A DNA stretch of 64,000 bases, taken from NCBI RefSeq assembly GCF_000092205.1, contig NC_014216.1, forward strand, positions 310,001 through 374,000, written 5' to 3'. The notes beneath the pieces are model-generated. The model worked only from the letters and a program-made list of their open reading frames with translations, was not told the DNA's origin and ran no database searches. The stretch comes from Desulfurivibrio alkaliphilus AHT 2. Its GTDB lineage: Bacteria > Desulfobacterota > Desulfobulbia > Desulfobulbales > Desulfurivibrionaceae. Of the stretch, positions 55,179 through 64,000 are shown one piece after another. Numbering within the stretch: position 1 is the first letter of the stretch; every line of letters starts with the position of its first letter. Position numbers and translations under genes: made by a program.

Positions 55179-57446
55179 TTAGCCGCACTCGGAGTAGCCG
55201 CAGGCGTGGCAAACGCAGCAGCCTCCTTCATGCTCGATCACCCCGCCGCATTCCGGGCAGGCACCGAACAGGTGGTTGACCTCGTCCAATGATTGGTCCC
55301 GGTGGCCGTTGGTCTTTTCCAGGTGTTGGCGTATGGCCTGGGCGATGGCGTCGGCGCAGGATGTCACCTTGTTTTCCCCGAACCCGGCCGGCTTGTGGCA
55401 ACTGATGCCGATCAACTGCTTGATCATCGGTTCCGGCGGCATGCCGCTGCGCCAGGCCAGTGAGACCAGCCGGCCGATGGCCTCGCACTGGCTGGCGGCG
55501 CAGCCCCCGGCCTTGCCCACAGTGTTGAACAATTCGAACAGGTGCTTATCTTCATCCTGGTTGATCGTTACGTACATGGGGCCGCAACCGGTGCTCATCT
55601 GGTAGGTGCAGCCGGTGAGCATGGCCGGCCGGTCGCGCTTGAAGGGCTTCTGCGGCAGCACTGGGACGGCTGCAGCCGCCTTTTTGTCGGTCTTGCCGAT
55701 GTTGAGCACCTGGTTTTCCCGGCAGCCGTCGCGGTAAATGGTCATTCCCTTGCAGTTCAGTTCATAGGCCAGCAGGTAAGCCTGGCGCACCTCTTCCTCG
55801 GTGGCCTGGTGGGGGAAGTTGATGGTCTTGCTCACCGCGTTGTTGGTGTGGCGCTGGAAGGAGGCCTGGATGGCGATATGGTTTTCCGGGGTGATGTCGT
55901 GGGCGGTTTCAAAGATCCGCCGGTATTTGGCGGGGATTTCCTCCAGGCCCGCCAGGGTGCCGTTGTGGGCGATCTGCTTGACCAGTTCGTGGGAGTAAAA
56001 GCCCTCTTCCTTGGCGATCTTTTCAAAACGGGGGTTGACCTCGAACAACTCGTCGTTGTCCATCACCCGCCGCAGGAAGGCCACCGCGAACAGCGGCTCC
56101 ACCCCGCTGGAACAGCCGGCCAGGATGCTGATGGTGCCGGTGGGGGCGATGGTGGTGCGGGTTGCGTTGCGCACCGGGGTTTTGGGGTCCTGGCGGCCAT
56201 AGATGCTGTCCGGGAAGTTGGGAAAGGCACCCCGGCTTTTGCCCAAAGCGATGCTGGCCTTCAGGGCCCGTTCATCGATGAAACGCATCAGCGCTTCCGC
56301 CAGCTCCACCGCCTCCTGGGAGGAGTAGGGGATTTCCAACTGCACCAGCAGATCGGCAAAGCCCATCACCCCCAGGCCGATCTTGCGGTTCTGCTTGGTA
56401 ACCTGTTCGATTTCCGGCAGCGGGTAATTGTTGATATCCACCACGTTGTCCAGGAAGTGCACGGCGGTGTCCACGCAGTAACCCAGACGCTCGTAGTCAA
56501 GCTTGCCGTCCTTGACCATGTTGGCCAGGTTGATGGAGCCCAGGTTGCACGACTCGTAAGGCAGCAGCGGTTGTTCGCCGCAGGGGTTGGTGGACTCGAT
56601 CTCACCGGCCTCGGGGGTGGGGTTTTCGGCGTTGATCCGGTCGATGAAGACCACTCCCGGTTCACCCGACAGCCAGGCCTGTTTAACGATCTGGCGAAAG
56701 AGTTTGGCGGCGTTCTGGTAGCGGACGATCTCGCCGTTACGGGGGTTGATCAGGGCGTAATCGCCGTTTTCCGCCAGGGCCCGCATGAACTCGTCGGTGA
56801 TGGCCACCGACAGGTTGAAGTTGTGCAGCACGTCCAGGTCCGACTTGACCTTGATAAAATCCATGATGTCGGGATGATCCACCCGCAGGATGGCCATGTT
56901 GGCCCCCCGCCGGGTGCCGCCCTGCTTGATGGTCTCGGTGGCGCAGTCAAACACCGACATGAAGGACAAGGGGCCGCTGGAGATGCCCTTGGTGGAGTGC
57001 ACCACGTCGTTTTTGGGGCGGATGCGGGAGAAGGAAAAACCGGTGCCGCCGCCGCTCTGGTGGATCAGGGCGGTCTGCTTCACCGCTTCGAAGATGCTGG
57101 GCATGGAGTCTTCGATGGGCAGTACGAAGCAGGCCGACAACTGGCCCAGCTTGCGCCCGGCGTTCATCAGGGTGGGGGAGTTGGGCATGAAGTCGAGCTC
57201 GGCCATCAGCCGGTAAAACTCCATGGCCAGGGCCTCGGTGTCGGCCGTGGCATCGTAAAGCCGTTCGCTGTTGGCGATGGTGCTGGCCACCCGCCAGAGC
57301 ATGCGTTGGGGAGATTCCAGCACCTTGCCCTGCTCGTCCTTTTTCAGGTAGCGGCGCTTGAGTACCGTCATGGCGTTGGCGGAAAACTTTGGCTTGATGA
57401 GGCCGGCGGGCATTTTGGCGGTTTTGATCGAGGCTTTTTCGAGCAT
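55179..57446 (-). CDS. nrdJ: Adenosylcobalamin-dependent ribonucleotide reductase (class II)
   Basis: 755 residues. Reactive cysteines in LGQLSACFVLP and NPCGEQPLLPYESCNLGSINLA, ATRTTIAPTGTISILAGCSSGVEP, and a C-terminal zinc domain (CPECGG, then CCVCHACGYSECG) identify class II NrdJ. It makes dNDPs in an oxygen-independent way using B12. No cobalamin riboswitch was seen in the 77-bp region upstream. AGGAGGAG precedes the ATG. Confidence 0.97.
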   Translation of the reverse strand: MLEKASIKTAKMPAGLIKPKFSANAMTVLKRRYLKKDEQGKVLESPQRMLWRVASTIANSERLYDATADTEALAMEFYRLMAELDFMPNSPTLMNAGRKLGQLSACFVLPIEDSMPSIFEAVKQTALIHQSGGGTGFSFSRIRPKNDVVHSTKGISSGPLSFMSVFDCATETIKQGGTRRGANMAILRVDHPDIMDFIKVKSDLDVLHNFNLSVAITDEFMRALAENGDYALINPRNGEIVRYQNAAKLFRQIVKQAWLSGEPGVVFIDRINAENPTPEAGEIESTNPCGEQPLLPYESCNLGSINLANMVKDGKLDYERLGYCVDTAVHFLDNVVDINNYPLPEIEQVTKQNRKIGLGVMGFADLLVQLEIPYSSQEAVELAEALMRFIDERALKASIALGKSRGAFPNFPDSIYGRQDPKTPVRNATRTTIAPTGTISILAGCSSGVEPLFAVAFLRRVMDNDELFEVNPRFEKIAKEEGFYSHELVKQIAHNGTLAGLEEIPAKYRRIFETAHDITPENHIAIQASFQRHTNNAVSKTINFPHQATEEEVRQAYLLAYELNCKGMTIYRDGCRENQVLNIGKTDKKAAAAVPVLPQKPFKRDRPAMLTGCTYQMSTGCGPMYVTINQDEDKHLFELFNTVGKAGGCAASQCEAIGRLVSLAWRSGMPPEPMIKQLIGISCHKPAGFGENKVTSCADAIAQAIRQHLEKTNGHRDQSLDEVNHLFGACPECGGVIEHEGGCCVCHACGYSECG

Positions 57447-57469
57447 GGAAGCTCCTCCTGGCGGTCAGG

Positions 57470-57497
57470 TTGCGTTAGGTTGCTGTTTTGGTATACT
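57470..57497 (+). promoter_or_regulatory. Promoter of the gamma-glutamylcyclotransferase gene
   Basis: TTGCGT (57470-57475), 16 bp, TATACT (57492-57497), in the divergent gap with nrdJ. Confidence 0.45.
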
Positions 57498-57550
57498 AAA
57501 TTGGTCTGGCCACAAAATATGGGGTGGCGAGTGTTGTGGAAGCACTAGAT

Positions 57551-58000
57551 ATGGCAAAAGTGATGGCAAAAGTAAAGATCAAAAAAGCCCATAGAAAGTT
57601 TTTTTTGGCCGCCCTTTTTTTATTCCTGGCCGCTTCGTTGTTTTTGCTGGTTGCGGAGCAAAGAGGCGGTGTTTTTCGGGTGGAGGTGCCGGAATCCTCC
57701 CCCCTCTACCTGGAGGCGGAACATCCGGTTTTTGTCTATGGTACACTGCGTTTTGCCCTGGTCAGGCAACTGGTGTTCGGGGGCGGCGGGGAGCCGCAGC
57801 CGGCGGTGCTGCCGGGGTATCGCCGCCAGGGCCTGGATCTGCTGGATGAGGCAGAGAGCCAGGTAACGGGCCTGCTGCTGCAGGTCGGAGCTGTCGAACT
57901 GGCGGCCATGGATCGCTACGAAAGGGTCGGGGTGCGTTACCAGCGGCTGCCGGTCATCTTGGCCGACGGCACCGAAGCCTGGGTCTATCGTCGCTTGTAA
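57551..58000 (+). CDS. Membrane-anchored gamma-glutamylcyclotransferase (AIG2/GGCT-like)
   Basis: 149 residues from ATG 57551 (GGAAG upstream). A basic N-terminus and one helix (FFLAALFLFLAASLFLLVAE) anchor a domain with the family's nucleotide-like loop FVYGTLRFALVRQLV, then GYRRQGLDLL, and VGAVELAAMDRYERVGVRYQRLPV (catalytic Glu region). GGCT folds release 5-oxoproline from gamma-glutamyl amides. A membrane anchor is unusual; predicted orientation would place the domain outside the cytoplasm. Confidence 0.82.
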   Translation: MAKVMAKVKIKKAHRKFFLAALFLFLAASLFLLVAEQRGGVFRVEVPESSPLYLEAEHPVFVYGTLRFALVRQLVFGGGGEPQPAVLPGYRRQGLDLLDEAESQVTGLLLQVGAVELAAMDRYERVGVRYQRLPVILADGTEAWVYRRL

Positions 58001-58169
58001 CCTCCAACCAGAGTTGGCAATTCTGCCTCGGCCGGTTGACCGCCCCCATTAGTAAGGTTTACGAATAACCTTGTCATAGTGGGCGTTTTTTGCTATTGCC
58101 TAGCGGGTATGTCTTTGTGCATCGAAAATCAGTGGAGTAAAGATTCAGGTAAAAGGAAGGAAACAAAGC

Positions 58170-58700
58170 ATGGCCAATCAAACCATTGATCAGGTGGCAC
58201 GTCTTTTTTGTCAGGCCACCAAGAAAACGCTGGACAAAAGCACCGGTAAAAGCCTGAAATACGCCAACACCCTGCAGGATATCCCCAAGGTCAGCCTCAA
58301 GCCGGCGGTGGGCTGTTTTGTGCAGTTCAACGGCGATTACAACGGTCTGGTGATCATGAATTTCTCCGCCGGGGCGGCCATGGAGCTGTACCGCAGTTAT
58401 ATGCTGACCATGGGGATGCCGGAGAGCGAGCTGGCCAATGACTACACCTCGGCGGAGGTGGTGGACACCATCGGCGAGATGACCAATCAGATCATGGGCC
58501 GGGCCCTGCGCATGGTGGAAAGCAACTACGAGTTGTCTTCCAACATGGGCCAGCCGAAGGCCATTGCCTTGAACAGCGCCATCACCCTGACCCCGGAATC
58601 GGAGTACCAGGTCAGCCGGCGCCTCTCTTTCAGCCTGGAAACCCATCGCTTTTACATGGAGCTTTCCCTGGAGCGCACCGAATTCATTGCCATGAAATAA
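58170..58700 (+). CDS. DUF3334 family protein
   Basis: 176 residues. Matches the DUF3334/CheX-like fold by GLVIMNFSAGAAMELYRSYMLTMGMPESELANDYTSAEVVDTIGEMTNQIMGRALRMVE. CheX relatives are chemotaxis phosphatases; DUF3334 has no known function. AAAGGAAGG precedes the ATG. The stop codon is immediately followed by the 118-bp repeat. Confidence 0.88.
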   Translation: MANQTIDQVARLFCQATKKTLDKSTGKSLKYANTLQDIPKVSLKPAVGCFVQFNGDYNGLVIMNFSAGAAMELYRSYMLTMGMPESELANDYTSAEVVDTIGEMTNQIMGRALRMVESNYELSSNMGQPKAIALNSAITLTPESEYQVSRRLSFSLETHRFYMELSLERTEFIAMK

Positions 58701-58818
58701 GATGGCCTCGCAGAAAACCGTCAAACCAGTTGGTAGCTAACGCGAAAACAACTAGTTGCCAAGAGTATCCGGTCGGCGGCGCGGGTTTTTGCGACGCCGA
58801 CAAATAATTTTTTTCATC
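58701..58818 (-). repeat. 118-bp inverted element, left copy
   Basis: Starts with GATGGC right after the DUF3334 stop and ends with CATC. Its reverse complement matches 59821-59938 over the inner 103 bp with about 85% identity by hand alignment. It contains TTTTTGCGACGCC and related motifs. Confidence 0.75.
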
Positions 58819-58836
58819 ATTTGAGGAAGTAGAGCC

Positions 58837-59805
58837 ATGAGCACTTCGTGCCAGTCGAAAAAATGCAACGCCCAGCAACAGAGCACCTGCCAGTCCAAGG
58901 CGGCGACGGGCGCCCGGCAGAACCTGGATATTGACCTGGCTTTGGGTAAGATACGCCACAAAATCCTGGTTATGAGCGGCAAGGGCGGAGTTGGTAAAAG
59001 CACCGTGGCGGTAAACCTGGCCGTGGGCCTGGCCCGGGCCGGTTTCAAGGTCGGCCTGATGGATGTCGATTTGCACGGCCCCGATGTCTGCCGCATGCTG
59101 AACCTGCAAGAACCCTTTGCCGGCACCCTGGAGGACGGCAAAATGCCCCCCTGGCGCACCAGCGACAACCTGCTGGTGATGTCGCTGGAGAACATGCTGG
59201 AGGATCGGGATGACCCCATTATTTGGCGCGGGCCCCTGAAAAACCAGGCCATCCGCCGCTTTATCGCCGATGTGGCCTGGGGTGAACTGGATTACCTGGT
59301 CATCGACGCCCCACCGGGTACCGGCGACGAGCCCATGACCGTGGCCCAGATGATCAAGGACGCCCGGGCCCTGGTTGTAACCACCCCCCAGCGGGTGGCC
59401 TTGGCCGATGTCCGCAAATCCCTCAACTTCTGCAAGCACGTCAAGTTGGACGTGCTGGGGCTGGTGGAGAACATGAGCGGTTACGTCTGCCCCCACTGCA
59501 GCAAAACCGCCGAACTGTTCAAGACCGGTGGCGGTGAAGAACTGGCCAGGTCCAGCGGCCTGCCCTTTTTGGGCCGCATTCCCCTGGACCCCCGGGTGAT
59601 GGCCGCCGGCGACGACGGCACCCCGTTTGTGGCCATGGCGGTGGAAAGCCCGGCCATTACCGCTTTGCAGGAGATGGTAACGGCAGTGGCCAAGGCGCTG
59701 CCGGTACGCCGGCAAGCCGTCGCCCCGCCGCCTTTGGCCATGGCAACCCCGGCCACCGGTTGCGGTTGCCAGGGGGTATGCGACCCCAACCGCTGCGACT
59801 GCTGA
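58837..59805 (+). CDS. Mrp/NBP35-family Fe-S assembly ATPase
   Basis: 322 residues. An N-terminal Cys-rich lead (CQSKKCNAQQQSTCQ) precedes the deviant Walker A loop VMSGKGGVGKSTVAVNLA and GLMDVDLHGPD. Scaffold-type cysteines are in YVCPHCSKTAELF, and the C-terminus adds CGCQGVCDPNRCDC. It likely carries a [4Fe-4S] cluster to target proteins. It is bracketed by two inverted 118-bp elements. Confidence 0.93.
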   Translation: MSTSCQSKKCNAQQQSTCQSKAATGARQNLDIDLALGKIRHKILVMSGKGGVGKSTVAVNLAVGLARAGFKVGLMDVDLHGPDVCRMLNLQEPFAGTLEDGKMPPWRTSDNLLVMSLENMLEDRDDPIIWRGPLKNQAIRRFIADVAWGELDYLVIDAPPGTGDEPMTVAQMIKDARALVVTTPQRVALADVRKSLNFCKHVKLDVLGLVENMSGYVCPHCSKTAELFKTGGGEELARSSGLPFLGRIPLDPRVMAAGDDGTPFVAMAVESPAITALQEMVTAVAKALPVRRQAVAPPPLAMATPATGCGCQGVCDPNRCDC

Positions 59806-59820
59806 CAGCCCGTGGTAAAA

Positions 59821-59938
59821 GATGGCTTTGCAAAATTGTCGGCGTCGCAAAAAGCAGCGCCGCCGACTGGGCACGCTTTGTAACTAATTGTTTTTGCGTT
59901 ACCGACCAACTGGTTTGGCGGGTTTTTGCGATGCCATC
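59821..59938 (+). repeat. 118-bp inverted element, right copy
   Basis: Terminal inverted pair GATGGCTTTGCAAAA (59821) and TTTTTGCGATGCCATC (ends 59938). Inside are further GCGTCGCAAAAA and TTTTTGCGTTACC motifs. It is opposite in orientation to 58701-58818. Confidence 0.75.
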
Positions 59939-59965
59939 AAAATTAACCCCAAAACAGGTGCAAGT

Positions 59966-60607
59966 ATGCAAATCACTCAGCTAACCGTAGGCAGCATGGG
60001 CGTCTGCTGTTATCTCCTGGCTTGTGAAGACTCAAGCCAGGCCATGGCCATCGACCCCGGCGGCGACGAGGCGCTTATTCTGGACCACTGCCGCCGGAAC
60101 AACCTGCAACTTAAAATGCTGGTCTGCACCCATGGCCACCCCGACCACGTGGCGGCCAACGCCGCTTTAAAAGAGGCCACCGGGGCTGAAATCGTCATGC
60201 ACCGGGAAGATGCCGCTTTTTTTGGCAAACCGGAAGTCGGCCAGTATTTTTCCATGCTGGGGCTGCCTCCCTCGCCACCTCCCGACCGTTTGGTGCAGGA
60301 TCGCGACACCATTGAGCTGGGCAGCATCAAGCTGGAGGTTATTCACACCCCCGGCCACACCCCCGGCGGCATCTGCCTCTATTCGCCGCCCCACCTGTTC
60401 AGTGGCGATACCCTTTTTGTCGGCGCCGTGGGCCGCACCGATTTTCCCGGCGGCGACACCGCCACCCTGGTCGATTCCATCCGCCAACGCCTGCTGGTTC
60501 TGCCCCCGGAAACGGTGGTCTGGCCCGGCCATGGCTACGGCGGTTCACAGTCCACCATCGCCGCCGAGGCGGCGGAAAACCCCTTTCTGCAAGAAAAGTG
60601 GTATTGA
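59966..60607 (+). CDS. MBL-fold metallo-hydrolase (glyoxalase II-like)
   Basis: 213 residues from ATG 59966. Metal ligands: [15 protein letters not shown] (HxHxDH), [10 protein letters not shown]-like [19 protein letters not shown] and WPGHGYGG. The size and motifs fit hydroxyacylglutathione-hydrolase-like or persulfide-dioxygenase-like enzymes; here thiol-ester hydrolysis is only a possibility. It ends 19 bp before selB. Confidence 0.9.
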   Translation: MQITQLTVGSMGVCCYLLACEDSSQAMAIDPGGDEALILDHCRRNNLQLKMLVCTHGHPDHVAANAALKEATGAEIVMHREDAAFFGKPEVGQYFSMLGLPPSPPPDRLVQDRDTIELGSIKLEVIHTPGHTPGGICLYSPPHLFSGDTLFVGAVGRTDFPGGDTATLVDSIRQRLLVLPPETVVWPGHGYGGSQSTIAAEAAENPFLQEKWY

Positions 60608-60626
60608 TTGAAGGGTACAGGCGTTC

Positions 60627-62540
60627 ATGCGTGAAATAGTCCTCGGCACCGCCGGCCATGTCGACCACGGCAAGACCAGCCTGGTCAAAGCCCTGACCGG
60701 CACCGATACCGATCGTTTGAAGGAGGAAAAGGCCCGGGGGATCACCATTGAGCTGGGCTTTGCCTTTCTCGATCTGCCCTGCGGCCATCGCCTCGGCATT
60801 GTCGATGTGCCGGGCCATGAGCGTTTCGTGCGCAACATGGTGGCCGGGGCCGCCGGGATAGACCTGGTGGCCCTGGTGGTGGCCGCCGACGAAGGGATCA
60901 TGCCCCAGACCCGGGAGCATTTTGAAATCTGCCGCCTGTTGGGGGTGGAGCGCGGCATGATCGTGATCACCAAAAAGGACATGGTGGAGGCGGAGTGGCT
61001 GGAGTTGGTCCAGGAAGAGGTGCGCGATTTCGTGCAGGGCAGTTTTCTGGCCGAGGCCCCCATGCTGGCCGTCTCGTCGATTAGTGGTGAGGGGATCGCG
61101 GCGGTCCGTGAAACCCTGGACCAGCTGGTGGCCGCCTCCGACTTCAGCGAGGCTCACGGTCCTTTCCGGTTGCCGGTGGACCGGGTCTTTACCATGAAGG
61201 GCTTCGGGGCGGTGGTTACCGGCACCTCCCAGGCCGGTCGGATCGCCTTGGGCGACGACGTGCTCTTCTACCCCCGCCGGGTGCCCGGCAAGATTCGCGG
61301 CATCCAGGTGCACGGCCGGGAGCAGAACGAGGTGGAGGCCGGCTACCGCACCGCCATCAACGTGCAGGGGGTCGACAAGGAAGAGATTCGGCGCGGCGAC
61401 GTGCTGGCCACCCCCGGCTGCCTGGAGCCGGCCTTTGTCTTCGATGCCGAGTTTCTCTACCTTTCCAACAACGAAAAAAAGCTCAAGCACCGCCGCCGGG
61501 TGCGGGTTCACCTGGGCACCGCCGAGGTCATGGGCCGGGTATCGCTGTTGGAAGACGAGGACCTGGCACCGGGGGGCGAGGCGGCGGTGCAGTTGCTGCT
61601 GGAAGAACCGGTCAGTGTCTGGCCCGGCGACCATTACGTGGTGCGCAGCTATTCGCCGGTTTATACCATCGGCGGCGGGGTGATCCGCAACTGCGCCGCC
61701 GCCAAGCGGCGCCGTTTCAAGGAGGCCAACCGGGAAATTTTTGAACTCTACCGCAGCGGCAGCCAGGAAGAACTGGCCCTGTTTCACCTGCGGGAAAGCG
61801 GCTCCACCGGCCTGACCCTGCAGGAGTTGTCGGTACGGCTGGGGGTGTTCGGCAAGAAGACCCAGAAGCTGCTGGAGAAAAACATCTCCGCCCGCAAGAT
61901 CATCATCATCGAGCCGGATAAGCAGCGGATGATCGCCGGCGAAACCCTGACTGCCTTGGGCGCCAAGGCGGAAAAGCTGCTGACCGACTTCCACCGCGAA
62001 AACCCGCTGAAAAGCGGCCTGCCCAGCGAAGAGCTGCGCCGCCGCCTGGCCCGCGATCTCTCCCCCCGGCTGTTTCAGATTCTGCTCACCGAGCTGCTGA
62101 AACAAAAGCGGGTGGTCCAGGAGGAGTCGCTGATCCGCCTGGCCTCCCACCAGGTCTCTTTAGCCGGCGACGCCGAAACCCTGCGCCGGGAACTGGGGCA
62201 GTTTTATCATCGGGCGGGGCTAAGCGCCCCCACCATTAAGGAGACCCTGGAAGCCCACGGCAAGTACCCCGCCGAACTGGTGCGGGAGTTGCTGGCGGTA
62301 ATGGTGCGGGAAGAGGAGCTGGTCAAGGTCAGCGAAGATCTCTACTACGACGCCCGGGCCCTGGCGCAGCTCAAGGAAAAACTGGTCGCCTTTCTGCAAG
62401 CGGAGGGCGAAATCGATGCCCCCCGCTTCAAAAACCTCACCGGTCTCACCCGCAAGTTTTCCATTCCCCTGTTGGAATATTTCGACCGCACCAAGGTTAC
62501 CCTGCGCATCGGCGACACCCGCAAACTGCGGAGCGGGTAA
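60627..62540 (+). CDS. selB: Selenocysteine-specific elongation factor SelB
   Basis: 637 residues. G-domain with [52 protein letters not shown] and ITKKDM, EF-Tu-like domains II/III, and a long C-terminal winged-helix region that binds the SECIS hairpin. It brings Sec-tRNA to in-frame UGA codons. selA, selD and tRNA-Sec are not in the window and no selenoprotein gene was recognised here. Confidence 0.95.
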   Translation: MREIVLGTAGHVDHGKTSLVKALTGTDTDRLKEEKARGITIELGFAFLDLPCGHRLGIVDVPGHERFVRNMVAGAAGIDLVALVVAADEGIMPQTREHFEICRLLGVERGMIVITKKDMVEAEWLELVQEEVRDFVQGSFLAEAPMLAVSSISGEGIAAVRETLDQLVAASDFSEAHGPFRLPVDRVFTMKGFGAVVTGTSQAGRIALGDDVLFYPRRVPGKIRGIQVHGREQNEVEAGYRTAINVQGVDKEEIRRGDVLATPGCLEPAFVFDAEFLYLSNNEKKLKHRRRVRVHLGTAEVMGRVSLLEDEDLAPGGEAAVQLLLEEPVSVWPGDHYVVRSYSPVYTIGGGVIRNCAAAKRRRFKEANREIFELYRSGSQEELALFHLRESGSTGLTLQELSVRLGVFGKKTQKLLEKNISARKIIIIEPDKQRMIAGETLTALGAKAEKLLTDFHRENPLKSGLPSEELRRRLARDLSPRLFQILLTELLKQKRVVQEESLIRLASHQVSLAGDAETLRRELGQFYHRAGLSAPTIKETLEAHGKYPAELVRELLAVMVREEELVKVSEDLYYDARALAQLKEKLVAFLQAEGEIDAPRFKNLTGLTRKFSIPLLEYFDRTKVTLRIGDTRKLRSG

Positions 62541-62634
62541 CGGGAAACAACAGCACAAGCAGGTCGACCGCTAGCCGCCGGCATCGAGGCAATAGGGTTA
62601 TTTGAATTGGCTCGGGAGATTGCCGGGGAGCCGC

Positions 62635-62663
62635 TTGACAGTAAGTTACACAAAGTGTAACCT
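62635..62663 (+). promoter_or_regulatory. abiEi promoter: AbiE promoter with operator in the spacer
   Basis: TTGACA (62635-62640), 17 bp, TAACCT (62658-62663). A perfect dyad GTTACAC-AAA-GTGTAAC (62645-62661) overlaps the spacer and -10. The antitoxin ATG at 62672 lies about 9 bases after the -10, leaving almost no leader. Confidence 0.7.
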
Positions 62664-62671
62664 GTTGTACC

Positions 62672-63238
62672 ATGATGCCGACACCACACCCCCAACCCGG
62701 CCGCCGCTTGGCCGCTGTGCTTGAGGAATTGGCCAGCCCCGAGCACTATCTCTTTACCTCGGCCGATCTGCGCGGAGCCCTGCCGGAAATCAGTGCCGGG
62801 GCCTTCAAAACCCTGCTGAGCCGGGCCGAAAAGCGCGGCCTGCTGCGGCGGATCTGTCGCGGCCTCTACCTTTACCCCCGGGTTGATTATCCCCGCGATC
62901 TGCTGCTGTTCCACGCCGCCGCCCGGCTGCGGGCCGATGCCTTCAACTATATCAGCCTGGAGACCGCCCTTAGCGATGCCGGGGTGATCTCGCAGATTCC
63001 GCTCAACTGGATCACCCTGATGAGTTCCGGCCGGCGCAACATCGTGCGCTGCGGCCATTTCGGCACCATCGAGTTCGTCCATACCAGCCGGCAGCCGGCC
63101 ACTCTGGCCAATGAACTGACCTATGACCCCCGCTGCCGGCTCTGGCGGGCCTCGGTGGCCCTGGCCCTGCGGGACATGCGCGCCACCCGGCGCAATCTCG
63201 ACCTGATCGACGAGGAGCTTACCCGTGAATCTGCTTGA
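62672..63238 (+). CDS. abiEi: AbiEi-type antitoxin (type IV toxin-antitoxin)
   Basis: 188 residues. An N-terminal winged helix (FTSADLRGALPEISAGAFKTLLSRAEKRGLLRRICRGLYLYP) is followed by the AbiEi C-terminal domain (NYISLETALSDAGVISQIPLNWITLMSSGRR). AbiEi represses its own promoter and opposes AbiEii without binding it. The gene appears to start nearly leaderless from an operator-controlled promoter. Confidence 0.88.
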   Translation: MMPTPHPQPGRRLAAVLEELASPEHYLFTSADLRGALPEISAGAFKTLLSRAEKRGLLRRICRGLYLYPRVDYPRDLLLFHAAARLRADAFNYISLETALSDAGVISQIPLNWITLMSSGRRNIVRCGHFGTIEFVHTSRQPATLANELTYDPRCRLWRASVALALRDMRATRRNLDLIDEELTRESA

Positions 63239-64000
63239 ACAACTGGCGGGGGAAGCCCTCCGCCACCGTCCGGAACTCTCTTTGCTGCGGCCGGCGGTGG
63301 AAAAGGAACTGCTGCACCACGATATCCTGCGCCTGCTTAATGAAGCCGGTCTGCTCTCCGGCCTGACCTTTATCGGCGGCACCTGCCTGCGGGCCTGCTA
63401 CGGTGCCGAACGCCTCAGCGAAGACCTCGACTTCAGCGGCGGCCACGACTTCCGCCGGGAAAGCATGGCCGGCCTGAAAGCAGCCCTGGAAAACGGCCTA
63501 GGTGCCAAGTACGGCCTTGAGGTGGAGGTAAAAGAGCCGGTGCGCGAGGCGGGCAACACCGATACCTGGAAGATCCGCATCATCACTCGCCCGGCCCGCC
63601 GGAACCTGCCGGCCCAGCGGATCAATATCGATATCTGCGCGGTGCCGAGCCACGACCGCCGACCGCTGATGCTGCGCAACCATTACGGGGTGGAAATGGG
63701 CACCTCCGGCCTGATCCTCCAGGCCGAAAGTCGCGAGGAAATTCTGGTGGACAAACTGCTGGCCCTGGCCCTGCGCCCCAACCGGGTCAAGAACCGCGAC
63801 CTGTGGGATATCGTGTGGCTCAAGCGCCACAATATCAACTTGTCCGCCGCCCTGCTCGCCCGCAAGATCGCCGACCGCCGTCTGGCCCCAGAAGATTTTC
63901 TTAACTACCTGGAGCAGCGGCAGCAACTGCTGGCCGGCGGCCCCGATCCCCGCCGGGACTTTATCCACGAAATGACCCGCTTCCTGGCGGCCGCCACCGT
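63225..64000 (+). CDS. abiEii: AbiEii nucleotidyltransferase toxin, partial
   Basis: Runs past the window end; 258 codons visible from GTG 63225, which has GAGGAG upstream and overlaps the antitoxin stop by 14 bp. The nucleotidyltransferase signature GGTCLRACYGAERLSEDLDFS (metal Asps) and later VDKLLALALRPNRVKNRDLWDIVWL match AbiEii/DUF1814. The toxin adds nucleotides to tRNA or similar acceptors and stops growth during phage attack. Confidence 0.88.
   Translation, partial: MNLLEQLAGEALRHRPELSLLRPAVEKELLHHDILRLLNEAGLLSGLTFIGGTCLRACYGAERLSEDLDFSGGHDFRRESMAGLKAALENGLGAKYGLEVEVKEPVREAGNTDTWKIRIITRPARRNLPAQRINIDICAVPSHDRRPLMLRNHYGVEMGTSGLILQAESREEILVDKLLALALRPNRVKNRDLWDIVWLKRHNINLSAALLARKIADRRLAPEDFLNYLEQRQQLLAGGPDPRRDFIHEMTRFLAAAT

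Overview
The window looks like a chromosomal piece of a GC-rich, Gram-negative, flagellated sulfate- or sulfur-metabolising deltaproteobacterium, most like the Desulfobulbales (Desulfurivibrio-type). The main evidence is a sat gene plus dsrA-dsrB-dsrD, a CoA-disulfide-reductase/rhodanese flavoprotein beside dsr, two-component systems with sigma-54 activators, and a B12-dependent ribonucleotide reductase. The genus is an inference from gene content, not from a database match.

Layout. 0-8.5 kb: end of epmA, two small unknown genes, a YeiH-type sulfate exporter with a universal stress protein, a haem-motif histidine kinase paired with an NtrC-type regulator, and an unusual UDG-like protein. 8.5-14.6 kb: nitroreductase, a MucR-like regulator with a histone-like tail, murI, lolA, a phosphoesterase, and a reverse-strand operon yicC-remA-gmk-rlmB. 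14.8-23 kb: four large signalling proteins (two histidine kinases, a three-receiver GGDEF/EAL protein, a receiver/HD-GYP protein). 22.9-27.6 kb: flagellar genes (DUF5610-like gene, fliD, fliS, fliT-like, flaG) behind a sigma-28 promoter. 28-35.7 kb: sat, aroB, the CoADR-rhodanese gene and dsrABD. 35.8-45.6 kb: mostly housekeeping (prfC, plsC, ldcA, coaX, cutA, a TrxR-like gene, tadA).

Accessory region. A tRNA-Ser(CGA) gene at 45.7 kb is followed by a compact four-gene cassette: C39-like peptidase, RimK-like ATP-grasp ligase, GCS2 carboxylate-amine ligase, N-formylglutamate-amidohydrolase-like enzyme. It is bounded by an exact 14-bp direct repeat. A second set lies 2-8 kb further on: an Amidoligase_2 enzyme, a class I glutamine-amidotransferase-like (C26) hydrolase, a cupin-like protein and a membrane-anchored gamma-glutamylcyclotransferase. 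Together these make a dense neighbourhood of enzymes that form and break amide or gamma-glutamyl bonds. It is the best candidate here for an undescribed peptide- or glutamyl-conjugate pathway. After it come class II RNR, a DUF3334 gene, an Mrp/NBP35 ATPase, an MBL hydrolase, selB, and an AbiE type IV toxin-antitoxin pair cut by the window end.

Repeats. Three families of small palindromic or inverted elements were found by eye: a ~107-bp hairpin placed on stop codons (three copies, one degenerate), a ~187-bp MITE-like element (two inverted copies flanking 12.7 kb that includes dsrABD), and a 118-bp element (two inverted copies bracketing the Mrp gene).
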